Positions 18,064 to 25,337 of a stretch of DNA of 64,000 nt are shown here, piece by piece (position 1 is the first letter of the stretch; every line of letters starts with the position of its first letter). The stretch is from Myxococcus sp. RHSTA-1-4 (GTDB taxonomy: Bacteria; Myxococcota; Myxococcia; Myxococcales; Myxococcaceae): positions 124,001 through 188,000 of the forward strand of contig NZ_JAIQDG010000016.1 in NCBI RefSeq assembly GCF_020037125.1, written 5' to 3'. A program made the translations under genes and the position numbers. The notes under the pieces were generated by a model. The model did not search any database, was not told the DNA's origin, and saw only the letters and a list, made by a program, of their open reading frames with translations.

Positions 18064-18581
18064 GGGCTCCTGTTCTTCCTACCGTCGTTGATACCAACGT
18101 CCCGCTCACGGCCAACAAGACGGACGACCCGAGCCCGGGTTGCGTGCTGGCCTGCGTGCAGGCGCTTCAGTCGGTGATGACGGGGCACCTCGTCCTGGAC
18201 GAGCACTGGCACATCATCAACGAGTACAGGCACAAGCTGTCGTCCGATGGGCAGCCGGGCATCGGGGACCGCTTCCTCAAGTGGGTGCTGACGAACCACG
18301 CGAACCCGCAGCGCTGCTCCAAGGTCCGGCTGACGCCGCGCCAGGAGGACCCGCGCGACTTCGAGGAGTTCCCGCGTGACGAGTCGCTCGCCGGCTTCGA
18401 CCCATCCGACCGGAAGTTCGTCGCGGTGAGCTGCGCCCACCCCGAGCGCCCTGTCATCCTGCAGGCCACGGACAGCAAGTGGTGGGGCCTGCGCGAGGCC
18501 CTCCACCAGAGTGGTGTGCAGGTCCGGTTCCTCTGCCCGAAGGACATCGAGCAGATTCACGAGCGCAAGGGCGGGCAGTGA
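18060..18581 (+). CDS. PIN-like nuclease, second gene of the operon
   Basis: 173 residues. The N-terminus TVVDTNVPLTAN places D11 in the first PIN-domain acidic motif. A second acidic segment LVLDEHWHIINEY lies near residues 43-55, and FDPSDRKFVAVSCAH near 125-139 would carry the third set, so a PIN ribonuclease fold is likely though diverged from VapC. It is flanked by overlapping genes on both sides: ATGA with the ATPase and TGATG with the RNA ligase. The family cleaves single-stranded RNA or tRNA. Here it is probably controlled by the ATPase, and the ligase would be well placed to reseal its products. That functional link is inference. Confidence 0.75.
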   Translation: MRAPVLPTVVDTNVPLTANKTDDPSPGCVLACVQALQSVMTGHLVLDEHWHIINEYRHKLSSDGQPGIGDRFLKWVLTNHANPQRCSKVRLTPRQEDPRDFEEFPRDESLAGFDPSDRKFVAVSCAHPERPVILQATDSKWWGLREALHQSGVQVRFLCPKDIEQIHERKGGQ

Positions 18582-19270
18582 TGACGGACGACTTCTTCAA
18601 GTTCCCCCATACACCGCACCTGGACTGGCTCTCCTCCGCGCCCGTGCGCCACGACAAGGTGCTCTCCCCGCCGGAGGTACGTGAGTTCCTCGGTGGCGAG
18701 GTGCTCGTCGAGGAGAAGGTGGACGGCGCCAACCTGGGCATCTCCGTGGGGCCGGGCGGCGAGCTGCGCGCGCAGAACCGCGGCTCATTCCTGGGCACCC
18801 GCGCATCGCCCCAGTTCCAGCCGCTGTGGCCATGGCTGGAGGCCCGGCGCCAGCAGCTCGTCGACGCCCTGGGGCGGCGCCTGATGCTCTTTGGCGAGTG
18901 GTGCTTCGCCGTCCACAGCGTCCACTACGACGCGCTGCCGGACTGGTTCCTCGCCTTCGACGTCTACGACAAGCAGGAGGGGCGCTTCTGGTCGTCCGCG
19001 CGGCGGGATGCGCTGACGGAGTCGCTCGGGCTCGCGCGGGTGCCTGTCGTGGCGAGGGGGCACTTCTCGCTGGACGAGGTGAAGAAGCTGCTCGGAGCTT
19101 CCTCCCTCACCCGGGCGCCCATGGAGGGCGTGTATCTGCGGCGTGACGAGGGCGACTGGCTGCTCGCCCGCGCGAAGCTCGTCCGCCCCGAGTTCGTCCA
19201 GGCCATCGAGGAGCACTGGTCCTCCCGGCCGATGGAGCGCAACGCCGTCGCCTCGAAGGGGCCTGCCTGA
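18581..19270 (+). CDS. RNA ligase (T4 Rnl2-like nucleotidyltransferase)
   Basis: 229 residues beginning at an ATG that shares one base with the stop of the PIN gene. The covalent nucleotidyltransferase motifs are in order: motif I EEKVDGANLG (adenylylated Lys at K46), motif Ia-like RAQNRGSF, motif III MLFGEWCFA, motif IIIa FLAFDVYD, motif IV MEGVYLR and motif V ARAKLVRPEF. This is an ATP-dependent RNA ligase core that seals RNA nicks. It is short, without an extra C-terminal domain. Its translational coupling to a PIN nuclease and an ATPase is striking and suggests RNA repair or self-protection. Confidence 0.87.
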   Translation: MTDDFFKFPHTPHLDWLSSAPVRHDKVLSPPEVREFLGGEVLVEEKVDGANLGISVGPGGELRAQNRGSFLGTRASPQFQPLWPWLEARRQQLVDALGRRLMLFGEWCFAVHSVHYDALPDWFLAFDVYDKQEGRFWSSARRDALTESLGLARVPVVARGHFSLDEVKKLLGASSLTRAPMEGVYLRRDEGDWLLARAKLVRPEFVQAIEEHWSSRPMERNAVASKGPA

Positions 19271-19390
19271 CGTCCTCGCTCCGGCCCGCCTGCCTGCCCG
19301 GCGTGCCGCCCGCGTGGCCTGCCCATTCCGGCGCCGCTCCCTAGCTTGAAGGGACCCACATCCTTCATTCCCTCACGGGAGGAGCGAACC

Positions 19391-19567
19391 ATGGCCGAGC
19401 GCGAAGTCCCCAAGAAGGACCCACGGCTTCCCGAGGACGAGGCACCTCTCAAACGCGAGGCGGGAGACCGGCCCATTCCCACGCCGGGGCACATCGGCCA
19501 CCTGCCGGATGACAGCCCCGGCCCCGGCAAGCCCGTCGTCTATCCCCCGCACGAGCCCGAGGAGTGA
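19391..19567 (+). CDS. Small proline-rich hypothetical protein
   Basis: 58 residues with an excellent Shine-Dalgarno GGGAGG before the ATG. The composition is highly charged and Pro-rich (KKDPRLPEDE, GHIGHLPDD, YPPHEPEE) with no hydrophobic segment, so probably disordered and cytoplasmic. I do not recognise it. The good ribosome-binding site and codon use typical of the neighbours support a real gene. Confidence 0.6.
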   Translation: MAEREVPKKDPRLPEDEAPLKREAGDRPIPTPGHIGHLPDDSPGPGKPVVYPPHEPEE

Positions 19568-19585
19568 CGGGTTGCGGGCACGAGT

Positions 19586-19612
19586 GAAGGGGACCGGCTC
19601 CTCCGGCCCTTC
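19586..19612. terminator. Hairpin after the small gene
   Basis: GAAGGG-GA-CCGG and CCGG-CCCTTC form an inverted repeat around CTCCT, 18 bp after the stop of the 58-residue gene. There is no clean T-run, so it is a weak terminator candidate. Confidence 0.3.
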
Positions 19613-19708
19613 GCTCCTGTAACATCGGCCCCGGCAGCGGCTTGCGATGTCGGACCGGAGTGAGAATCTCCGGTCATGAGACTACCTCGCAGGTTGCTCG
19701 TCCCGCAA

Positions 19709-20263
19709 ATGACCCAGAAGCCCGCCACCTATGCAGACCTGGAGGCCCTCCCTCCCGACAAGATAGGGGAGCTCATCGGCGGGGTGCTGTATGCGAGCCC
19801 CCGGCCGGTGATGGCGCATGGATGGGCCGCCTCCAAGCTCCATGGAGAGCTGTACGGCCCCTTCGACCGCGGCGGGGGCGGTGGACCCGGTGGCTGGCAC
19901 TTCGTCTTCGAGCCCGAGCTGCATCTGGGGGACGACGTGCTCGTACCCGACCTCGCGGGATGGCGGCGCGAGCGCATGCCAGACGTGCCGCCAGGTGTCG
20001 GTGTGAAGGTCGCACCGGATTGGCTTTGTGAGGTGCTCTCGCCTTCCACCGCGTCATTGGACCGTGACCGGAAGTTGACCGTCTATGCCCGCGAGGGCGT
20101 GCGGCACGTATGGCTCGTGGACCCGAGGCTCCGTACCTTGGAGGTCTTCCGGCTGGAGGGTTCACACTATGTTCCACTCGGCATTCATACGGGTGGGGCC
20201 ACCGTCCGTGCCGAACCCTTCGAGGTGCTTGCCCTGGAACTTCGCGTCCTCTGGAGGAACTGA
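19709..20263 (+). CDS. Uma2 (DUF820) family protein
   Basis: 184 residues from ATG 19709. Features of the Uma2/DUF820 family, which has a PD-(D/E)XK nuclease fold, are visible: TYADLEALP at the start, IGELIGGVLYASP, FEPELHLGDDVLVPDLAGW with the acidic D-x(n)-D core, WLCEVLSPSTASLDRDRKL with the ExxS segment, and YAREGVRHVWLVDP. The family is widespread and multi-copy in cyanobacteria and myxobacteria, but its biological role is not established. A single copy stands here, 21 bp before the RMD1-like gene. Confidence 0.85.
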   Translation: MTQKPATYADLEALPPDKIGELIGGVLYASPRPVMAHGWAASKLHGELYGPFDRGGGGGPGGWHFVFEPELHLGDDVLVPDLAGWRRERMPDVPPGVGVKVAPDWLCEVLSPSTASLDRDRKLTVYAREGVRHVWLVDPRLRTLEVFRLEGSHYVPLGIHTGGATVRAEPFEVLALELRVLWRN

Positions 20264-20284
20264 GCGGGATACGCTGCCCGGACC

Positions 20285-21406
20285 ATGGATGCCGCGGCTC
20301 CCCTGCTCTTCGACAAGGCCCATTTCCTCTGCTACCGCACCTTCGACATCGCTGAGGAAATCGACCTCGAGCGCGCGCGCAGGGCGCTCACCGAGGACTC
20401 GCGCCGGCTGAAGCTGTCCCGCGAGAACAGCCAGTACCTCCAGCTCCCCAACCCGCCGCTGGCCTATGAGCTGGGCCGCCGCCCGCTGGCCCTGAAGGAC
20501 GGGCCCGTCACCGTGGACGCCACCGCGCGCCTGTTCGACCACGGCGCCGCCTCCATCATCCTCCGCGTCCCCGTCGTCCCCGGCACCTCCTTCGAGCACC
20601 TCACCCGCGTGGCCGACGAGCTGTACGACAGCCAGGCGCTGGAGGACCTCGCCCTGGAGCTCGTCGAGGGCGTGCGCCGCACCATCGCCCCCGCGGTGCA
20701 GGAGCCGCACCTGTGGGACCAGAACGAGAGCTACACCATCATCTTCGCGGAGAGCATCCGCGGTAATCCGAGCGCGGAGGCGCTGCTCGCCCAGGCGGAC
20801 ATCGCCCGGCTCCTGCTGGGAGAGAACGGCGCCGTTCCCCTGGCCTCCGCCGAGAGCGAGTCCGTCACCAAGACGCGCTTCAGCTACACCGTCAACGACC
20901 TGGTCGTCATCGACTGGAACAGCGCCTTCGTCTACGAGCCCTCGGGCTCCAGGGACATCCCGGACCTGCTGGAGATCGCCAACGCGCAGCTCCTGGAGTT
21001 CCGCTACTACGACCAGCGGCTCGACGCGCACATCACCCGCATCCACGAGGAGGTGCAGGCCAAGCGCCAGGGCTGGGTGCGCCTCTTCCGCAGCCCCTAC
21101 CGCAACCTGACGCGGCAGACGCTGGCCACGCTGGTGGACCTCAACGAGTTCATCGAGCGCGTGGAGAACAGCCTCAAAATCATCGGCGACTTCTACCTGG
21201 CCAAGGTCTACGAGGGCGCCGTGCGCCGCATGCGCATCCCCGCCTGGCAGGACTCCGTCACCCGGAAGCAGCAGCTCCTCGCCCAGACGTATGGCCTGCT
21301 CAAGGGCGACGTGGACATCGACCGCTCCCACACGCTCGAGGCCATCATCATCCTGCTCATCGTGCTCGAAATCTTCTTCGCCTTCTTCAAGGTGTTCGAG
21401 CACTGA
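20285..21406 (+). CDS. RMD1/YagE (DUF155)-like protein
   Basis: 373 residues. The chain is soluble and mixed alpha/beta for about 330 residues with a predicted helical hairpin near 230-320. It ends in one hydrophobic helix (LEAIIILLIVLEIFFAFF) preceded by a short charged loop. This architecture of a long domain with a C-terminal membrane anchor is typical of the RMD1/DUF155 family, whose eukaryotic members are mitochondrial. Function in bacteria is unknown. The family assignment rests on layout and the C-terminal motif. Confidence 0.65.
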   Translation: MDAAAPLLFDKAHFLCYRTFDIAEEIDLERARRALTEDSRRLKLSRENSQYLQLPNPPLAYELGRRPLALKDGPVTVDATARLFDHGAASIILRVPVVPGTSFEHLTRVADELYDSQALEDLALELVEGVRRTIAPAVQEPHLWDQNESYTIIFAESIRGNPSAEALLAQADIARLLLGENGAVPLASAESESVTKTRFSYTVNDLVVIDWNSAFVYEPSGSRDIPDLLEIANAQLLEFRYYDQRLDAHITRIHEEVQAKRQGWVRLFRSPYRNLTRQTLATLVDLNEFIERVENSLKIIGDFYLAKVYEGAVRRMRIPAWQDSVTRKQQLLAQTYGLLKGDVDIDRSHTLEAIIILLIVLEIFFAFFKVFEH

Positions 21407-21526
21407 GCGTTGGTGGCGCACGTTGTGCCCCCAGGGAGGGTGCCCCGGGTTTCCCCGAATCCCCAGACGTGGGAGACTGGTATGTGAGGCAGGGGCGTAG
21501 ACGGCCCGTGCCGGGGGGAGTGGGGC

Positions 21527-24418
21527 ATGAAGGTGCCCGAGAGCAGCCTGGTGGCCGCGGTGGACCGCATGTCGCGGGCCCTGGAGCGGCTCGCGGCGGC
21601 GCCGCCCGTGGTGGCGGTGCTGGAGGAACTGGTGCGTCAATCGGCGGCCACGCTGGGCGCGCCCGGGGCCTTCGTGTCCTGGTGGGGCGAGGCGGGACGC
21701 CTGCGCACGCTCGTCACTCCCGGCGTGCCCGAGGAGGCCGCCACCATCTGCGCGCAGCGGCTGCTGGCGTCCGCGCCGGGGCCTTCCGACACGCCGGCGC
21801 CGTACGTCGCGGTGGAGCTGCGGCGGGACGCGCTGCTGGCGGACGAGCCCGAGGTGCTCCAGCAACTGGACGCGAGGGCCCTGCTGTCGCTGCCCATCTT
21901 CTTCTCCTCGGGCCGGGGAGCCGCCGGGGTGCTGGCGGTGCTGTTCCGCGAGGCGCGGCAACCGGCGGACGAGGACATCAAGCGCTTCAGCCTCTACTCG
22001 CGGCTGGCCGCGCTGGCGCTGGAGCGCGAGCGCATGGCGGAGACCACCCGCCAGTCCGTGCTGCTCGCGCGGGCGGAGGTGGAGGAGGGCGAGGTGCTGC
22101 GCCTCGGCCGCTTCCAGGCGGTGACGGAGGCCTTCGGCCGCGCGCTCACCCGCGACGAGGTGGCGCGCGTGGTGCTGGATTTGGGCCTGCCCGCCGTGGG
22201 GGCGGTGGCCGGCATGGTGCACCTGGTGGACCCGGCCGGGACGGCGGTGGAGCTGACGGCGTCGGTGGGCGTGCCCGAGGAGGTGGTGGCGTCCATGCGC
22301 GTGCTGCCCAGGGGCGGGAAGGACCTGCCGGGCTACGACGCGGTCCGCGCGGGCGCGCCGGTGTGGCTGGAGAGCGCGGACGAGGTGCGGGCGCGCTACC
22401 CGCGCCTCACGGCCCTGGTGGCCTCGGGGCGGGTGCAGTCCCTGGTGGTGTTGCCGCTGTACGTGGAGGGGCGTGTCTTCGGAACGCTGGGCTTCGGCTT
22501 CGCGGAGGCGAAGCGCTTCTCCGCGCTGGAGCGCGCGTCCATCGCCGGGCTGGCGCGGCAGTGTGGCCAGGCGCTGGAGCGCTCGCGGCTGTACGAGCGT
22601 GAGCGCACCGCGCGGCTCCAGGCGGAGGCGGCGGGACAGCGCCTGCGGCTGCTGGTGGATGCGAGCGCCCTGGTGGCCAGCTCGCTGGAGTGGGAGGAGA
22701 CGGTGGCCGGCGTGGCGCGGCTCTCGTTGGGTAGCTTCGCGGACGGGTGCACCGTGGATGCGTACGAGGACGGCGTGGTGCGCCGGCTGGTGGTGCTGCA
22801 CGCCGACTCGCGTGAGGCGCCGCGGGACTCGGAGTGGATGCACTCGAAGCCGGGGGCTGGAGGGGAGGGGGAGGTCCTGGGGCCGGTGCATGCCTCGCTG
22901 CTGGCGGAAGTGCTGGCCACGGGGCGCTCGCGGATGGTGACCCGCCCGCGGGGGACGGACGCGGGGCCCGGCGGGGGCTCGCTCATCGTGACGCCGCTGG
23001 TGGCGCGCCACCGCACGCAGGGGGCGCTTACCTTCGTGCGGAACGAGGAGCGGCCGCCGTTCGACGACGCGGACCTGGCGCTGGCGGAGGAGCTGGCGGG
23101 GCGGGCGGCGCTGGCCATCGACAACGCGTGGCTGTTCCGCAAGGCCCGCGCGGCGGAGGAGGAGAGCCGGCGCGGCGCGGCGCGGCTCCACGTGCTGGTG
23201 CAGGTCAGCCAGCTCATCGCCGAGGCGGGGTTGGATTTGCCCACGGTGCTGGACGTGCTGGCGAGCAAGGTGTCGGAGGCGATTGGGGACGCGTGCGTGC
23301 TCCAACTCCTCTCCGAGGACCGGGAGCACCTGAACGTGGTGTCTCTCCACCACCCGAACCCCGGCGCGCGCGTGATGCTGGAGGAGTCCCTGCAACGCGA
23401 CCCGCCGAGGCTGGGCGAGGGGCTGTCGGGGCGCGTGGCCGCCACCGGGCAGACGCTCTTCGTGCCCCGGCTGAAGGCGGAGGAGCTGCACGGCGAGCGG
23501 GTGCCGGAGGTCGTTTCGTTCCTGGAGCGCTACGGACCGCACGGCCTCATCATCGTCCCCCTGGGCGCACGGGGCCGGGTGCTGGGCACGCTGGGGGTGA
23601 TGCGCGAGGCGCAGGGGCGCGAGTACACCCTGGAGGAGCGCGCGCTGCTGGAGAGCCTGGCGGCCCGGGCGGCGCTGGCCATCGAGGACGCACGGCTGTA
23701 CGGCGCGGCCACCCAGGCGGTGAAGGCGCGCGACGAGCTGCTGTCGGTGGCGGGCCATGAGCTGAAGTCGCCGCTCAACGCGCTCCAGCTCCAGATTCAC
23801 CTGCTGGCGCGCATGGCGAAGGAGGCCATGGCGGCCAACGGGCTGGCGGAGCGCGCGGAGAAGGCGGCGCGGGCGAGCCAGCGGCTGGGGCTGCTCATCG
23901 ACGACCTGCTGGACGTGTCGCGCATCAGCGCCGGGAGGCTGAGCCTCCAGCGCGAGGAGGTGGACCTGGCGGCGCTGACGCGCGAGGTGACGGCGCGCAT
24001 GTCCGAGGAGCTGGCGCGCGCGGGGAGCGAGGTGCGGCTGGAGACGGATGCGCGGGTGATGGGGCAGTGGGACCGGCTGCGGCTGGAGCAGGTGCTGGTG
24101 AACCTGCTGTCCAACGCGGCGAAGTACGGCGCGGGCCGCCCGGTGCTGGTGACGGTGGGCGCGCGGGGACCGATGGCGGTGCTGGCGGTGCGGGACGAGG
24201 GCATCGGCGTGGCGCCGGAGGAGCAGGAGCGCATCTTCGAGCGCTTCGAGCGCTCGGCGTCGGTGCAGCACTTCAAGGGGCTGGGCCTGGGGCTGTGGAT
24301 TACCCGGCGCATCATCGAGGCCCACGGCGGCTGCATCCGCCTGGAGAGCCAGCCGGGCCAGGGCTCCACCTTCACCGTGGAGCTGCCGCTCGTGGAGGCG
24401 GCGTCCGGGGCGGCATAG
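21527..24418 (+). CDS. Multi-GAF sensor histidine kinase
   Basis: 963 residues without membrane segments. Four successive GAF-like sensor modules cover about residues 20-720, marked by recurring ALAIERARLY-type helices at their ends. A HisKA domain follows with the phosphorylated histidine H744 in VAGHELKSPLNAL. The ATPase core has N box EQVLVNLLSNAAKYG, G1 VRDEGIGVAPEEQERIF and G2 GLGLGLWITRRII. It is a cytoplasmic kinase that probably integrates several small-molecule or redox signals. No receiver domain or response-regulator gene is adjacent, so the target is unknown. A GGGGGGAG Shine-Dalgarno precedes the ATG. Confidence 0.92.
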   Translation: MKVPESSLVAAVDRMSRALERLAAAPPVVAVLEELVRQSAATLGAPGAFVSWWGEAGRLRTLVTPGVPEEAATICAQRLLASAPGPSDTPAPYVAVELRRDALLADEPEVLQQLDARALLSLPIFFSSGRGAAGVLAVLFREARQPADEDIKRFSLYSRLAALALERERMAETTRQSVLLARAEVEEGEVLRLGRFQAVTEAFGRALTRDEVARVVLDLGLPAVGAVAGMVHLVDPAGTAVELTASVGVPEEVVASMRVLPRGGKDLPGYDAVRAGAPVWLESADEVRARYPRLTALVASGRVQSLVVLPLYVEGRVFGTLGFGFAEAKRFSALERASIAGLARQCGQALERSRLYERERTARLQAEAAGQRLRLLVDASALVASSLEWEETVAGVARLSLGSFADGCTVDAYEDGVVRRLVVLHADSREAPRDSEWMHSKPGAGGEGEVLGPVHASLLAEVLATGRSRMVTRPRGTDAGPGGGSLIVTPLVARHRTQGALTFVRNEERPPFDDADLALAEELAGRAALAIDNAWLFRKARAAEEESRRGAARLHVLVQVSQLIAEAGLDLPTVLDVLASKVSEAIGDACVLQLLSEDREHLNVVSLHHPNPGARVMLEESLQRDPPRLGEGLSGRVAATGQTLFVPRLKAEELHGERVPEVVSFLERYGPHGLIIVPLGARGRVLGTLGVMREAQGREYTLEERALLESLAARAALAIEDARLYGAATQAVKARDELLSVAGHELKSPLNALQLQIHLLARMAKEAMAANGLAERAEKAARASQRLGLLIDDLLDVSRISAGRLSLQREEVDLAALTREVTARMSEELARAGSEVRLETDARVMGQWDRLRLEQVLVNLLSNAAKYGAGRPVLVTVGARGPMAVLAVRDEGIGVAPEEQERIFERFERSASVQHFKGLGLGLWITRRIIEAHGGCIRLESQPGQGSTFTVELPLVEAASGAA

Positions 24419-24495
24419 GTGTGTCCATATTTCCACCCGCGCGGTGAAGAAACGGGACTTGCGGCCCGGGGCATGGGGCCGTTAAGTCGGCGGCG

Positions 24496-25212
24496 ATGCC
24501 GAGGCCGAAGGGGAGCCGCAACCACGACCATGAGGAGACCCGGCGCTCCATCCTGCGGTTGCTCCAGCAGCGCCTGCTGAGCGTGGGGGGCGCGACGGCC
24601 AGCTTCCGGGAGCTGGCGGCCAGCGCCGGGCTCAACCCCGCGACGCTGCGGCACTACTTCAAGACGCGCGAGGAGCTGCTCCAGGCCGTCTTCACCGCCC
24701 TGCGCGAGGTGGGCGAGCGCTACATCTCCGAGGGCGCCACGGCCGACCGGGGAGGCGTGCGCGCCTCGCTGCGCTGGTTCCTGGAGTACTTCCAGGGCGG
24801 CTGGTCTCGCGGCCTGGGGCCCATGCACACCCTGGGGCTGACGGCCGGGCTGGTGGACCCGAAGGTGGGCGCGTCCTACCTCAACGAGGTGCTGGACCCC
24901 ACGCTCCAGTCCGCGGAGGCGCGCATCGCCCTCCATGTGGCGAAGGGCGAGCTGCTCCCCTGTGACCTCCGCCATGCGGCGCTGGAGCTGGTGACGCCGT
25001 TCATGTTCGCCCTGCTCCACCAGCACGGGCTGGAGGGCTCGCGGTGCCGGCCGCTCGCGCTCGACAGGTTCCTCGACGACCACGTCGAGCGGTTCCTCAG
25101 GGCCTACGCGGTGGACGGTGGGCGCCCGGTGCCTCGCTCCCGGACCCGGCGCCGGAGGGCACCCTCCGTGAAGAAGAAGGGCGCGCGCGGGGTGAAGGTG
25201 CCTCGGAAGTAG
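24496..25212 (+). CDS. TetR-family transcriptional regulator
   Basis: 238 residues. The N-terminal helix-turn-helix is clear (SFRELAASAGLNPATLRHYF, then KTREELLQAVF, about residues 36-66), and a helical ligand-binding domain follows. The C-terminus is an unusual basic tail of about 35 residues, rich in Arg, Lys and Pro (RSRTRRRRAPSVKKKG), that may add DNA or RNA affinity. It lies between a histidine kinase and a TonB receptor in the same orientation, so it may regulate the receptor-lipoprotein pair downstream. No ligand can be inferred. Confidence 0.85.
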   Translation: MPRPKGSRNHDHEETRRSILRLLQQRLLSVGGATASFRELAASAGLNPATLRHYFKTREELLQAVFTALREVGERYISEGATADRGGVRASLRWFLEYFQGGWSRGLGPMHTLGLTAGLVDPKVGASYLNEVLDPTLQSAEARIALHVAKGELLPCDLRHAALELVTPFMFALLHQHGLEGSRCRPLALDRFLDDHVERFLRAYAVDGGRPVPRSRTRRRRAPSVKKKGARGVKVPRK

Positions 25213-25337
25213 GGGCGGGGAGGTTTCTGGAACCGGATGGATGAAGATATCCGGCCCTGATTCGGCGGGCCGGTAACGGAATTTCCGCTCAGCCGTCCTG
25301 TGCCTCGAAACGGGCTGAAAAGGCCTGGAGGCACACC

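Noticed and set aside
20162-24436. 1424-codon minus-strand frame
   Set aside because: It is antisense to the RMD1-like and four-GAF kinase genes, with low-complexity His/Arg/Gln composition; a shadow of high-GC coding sequence.
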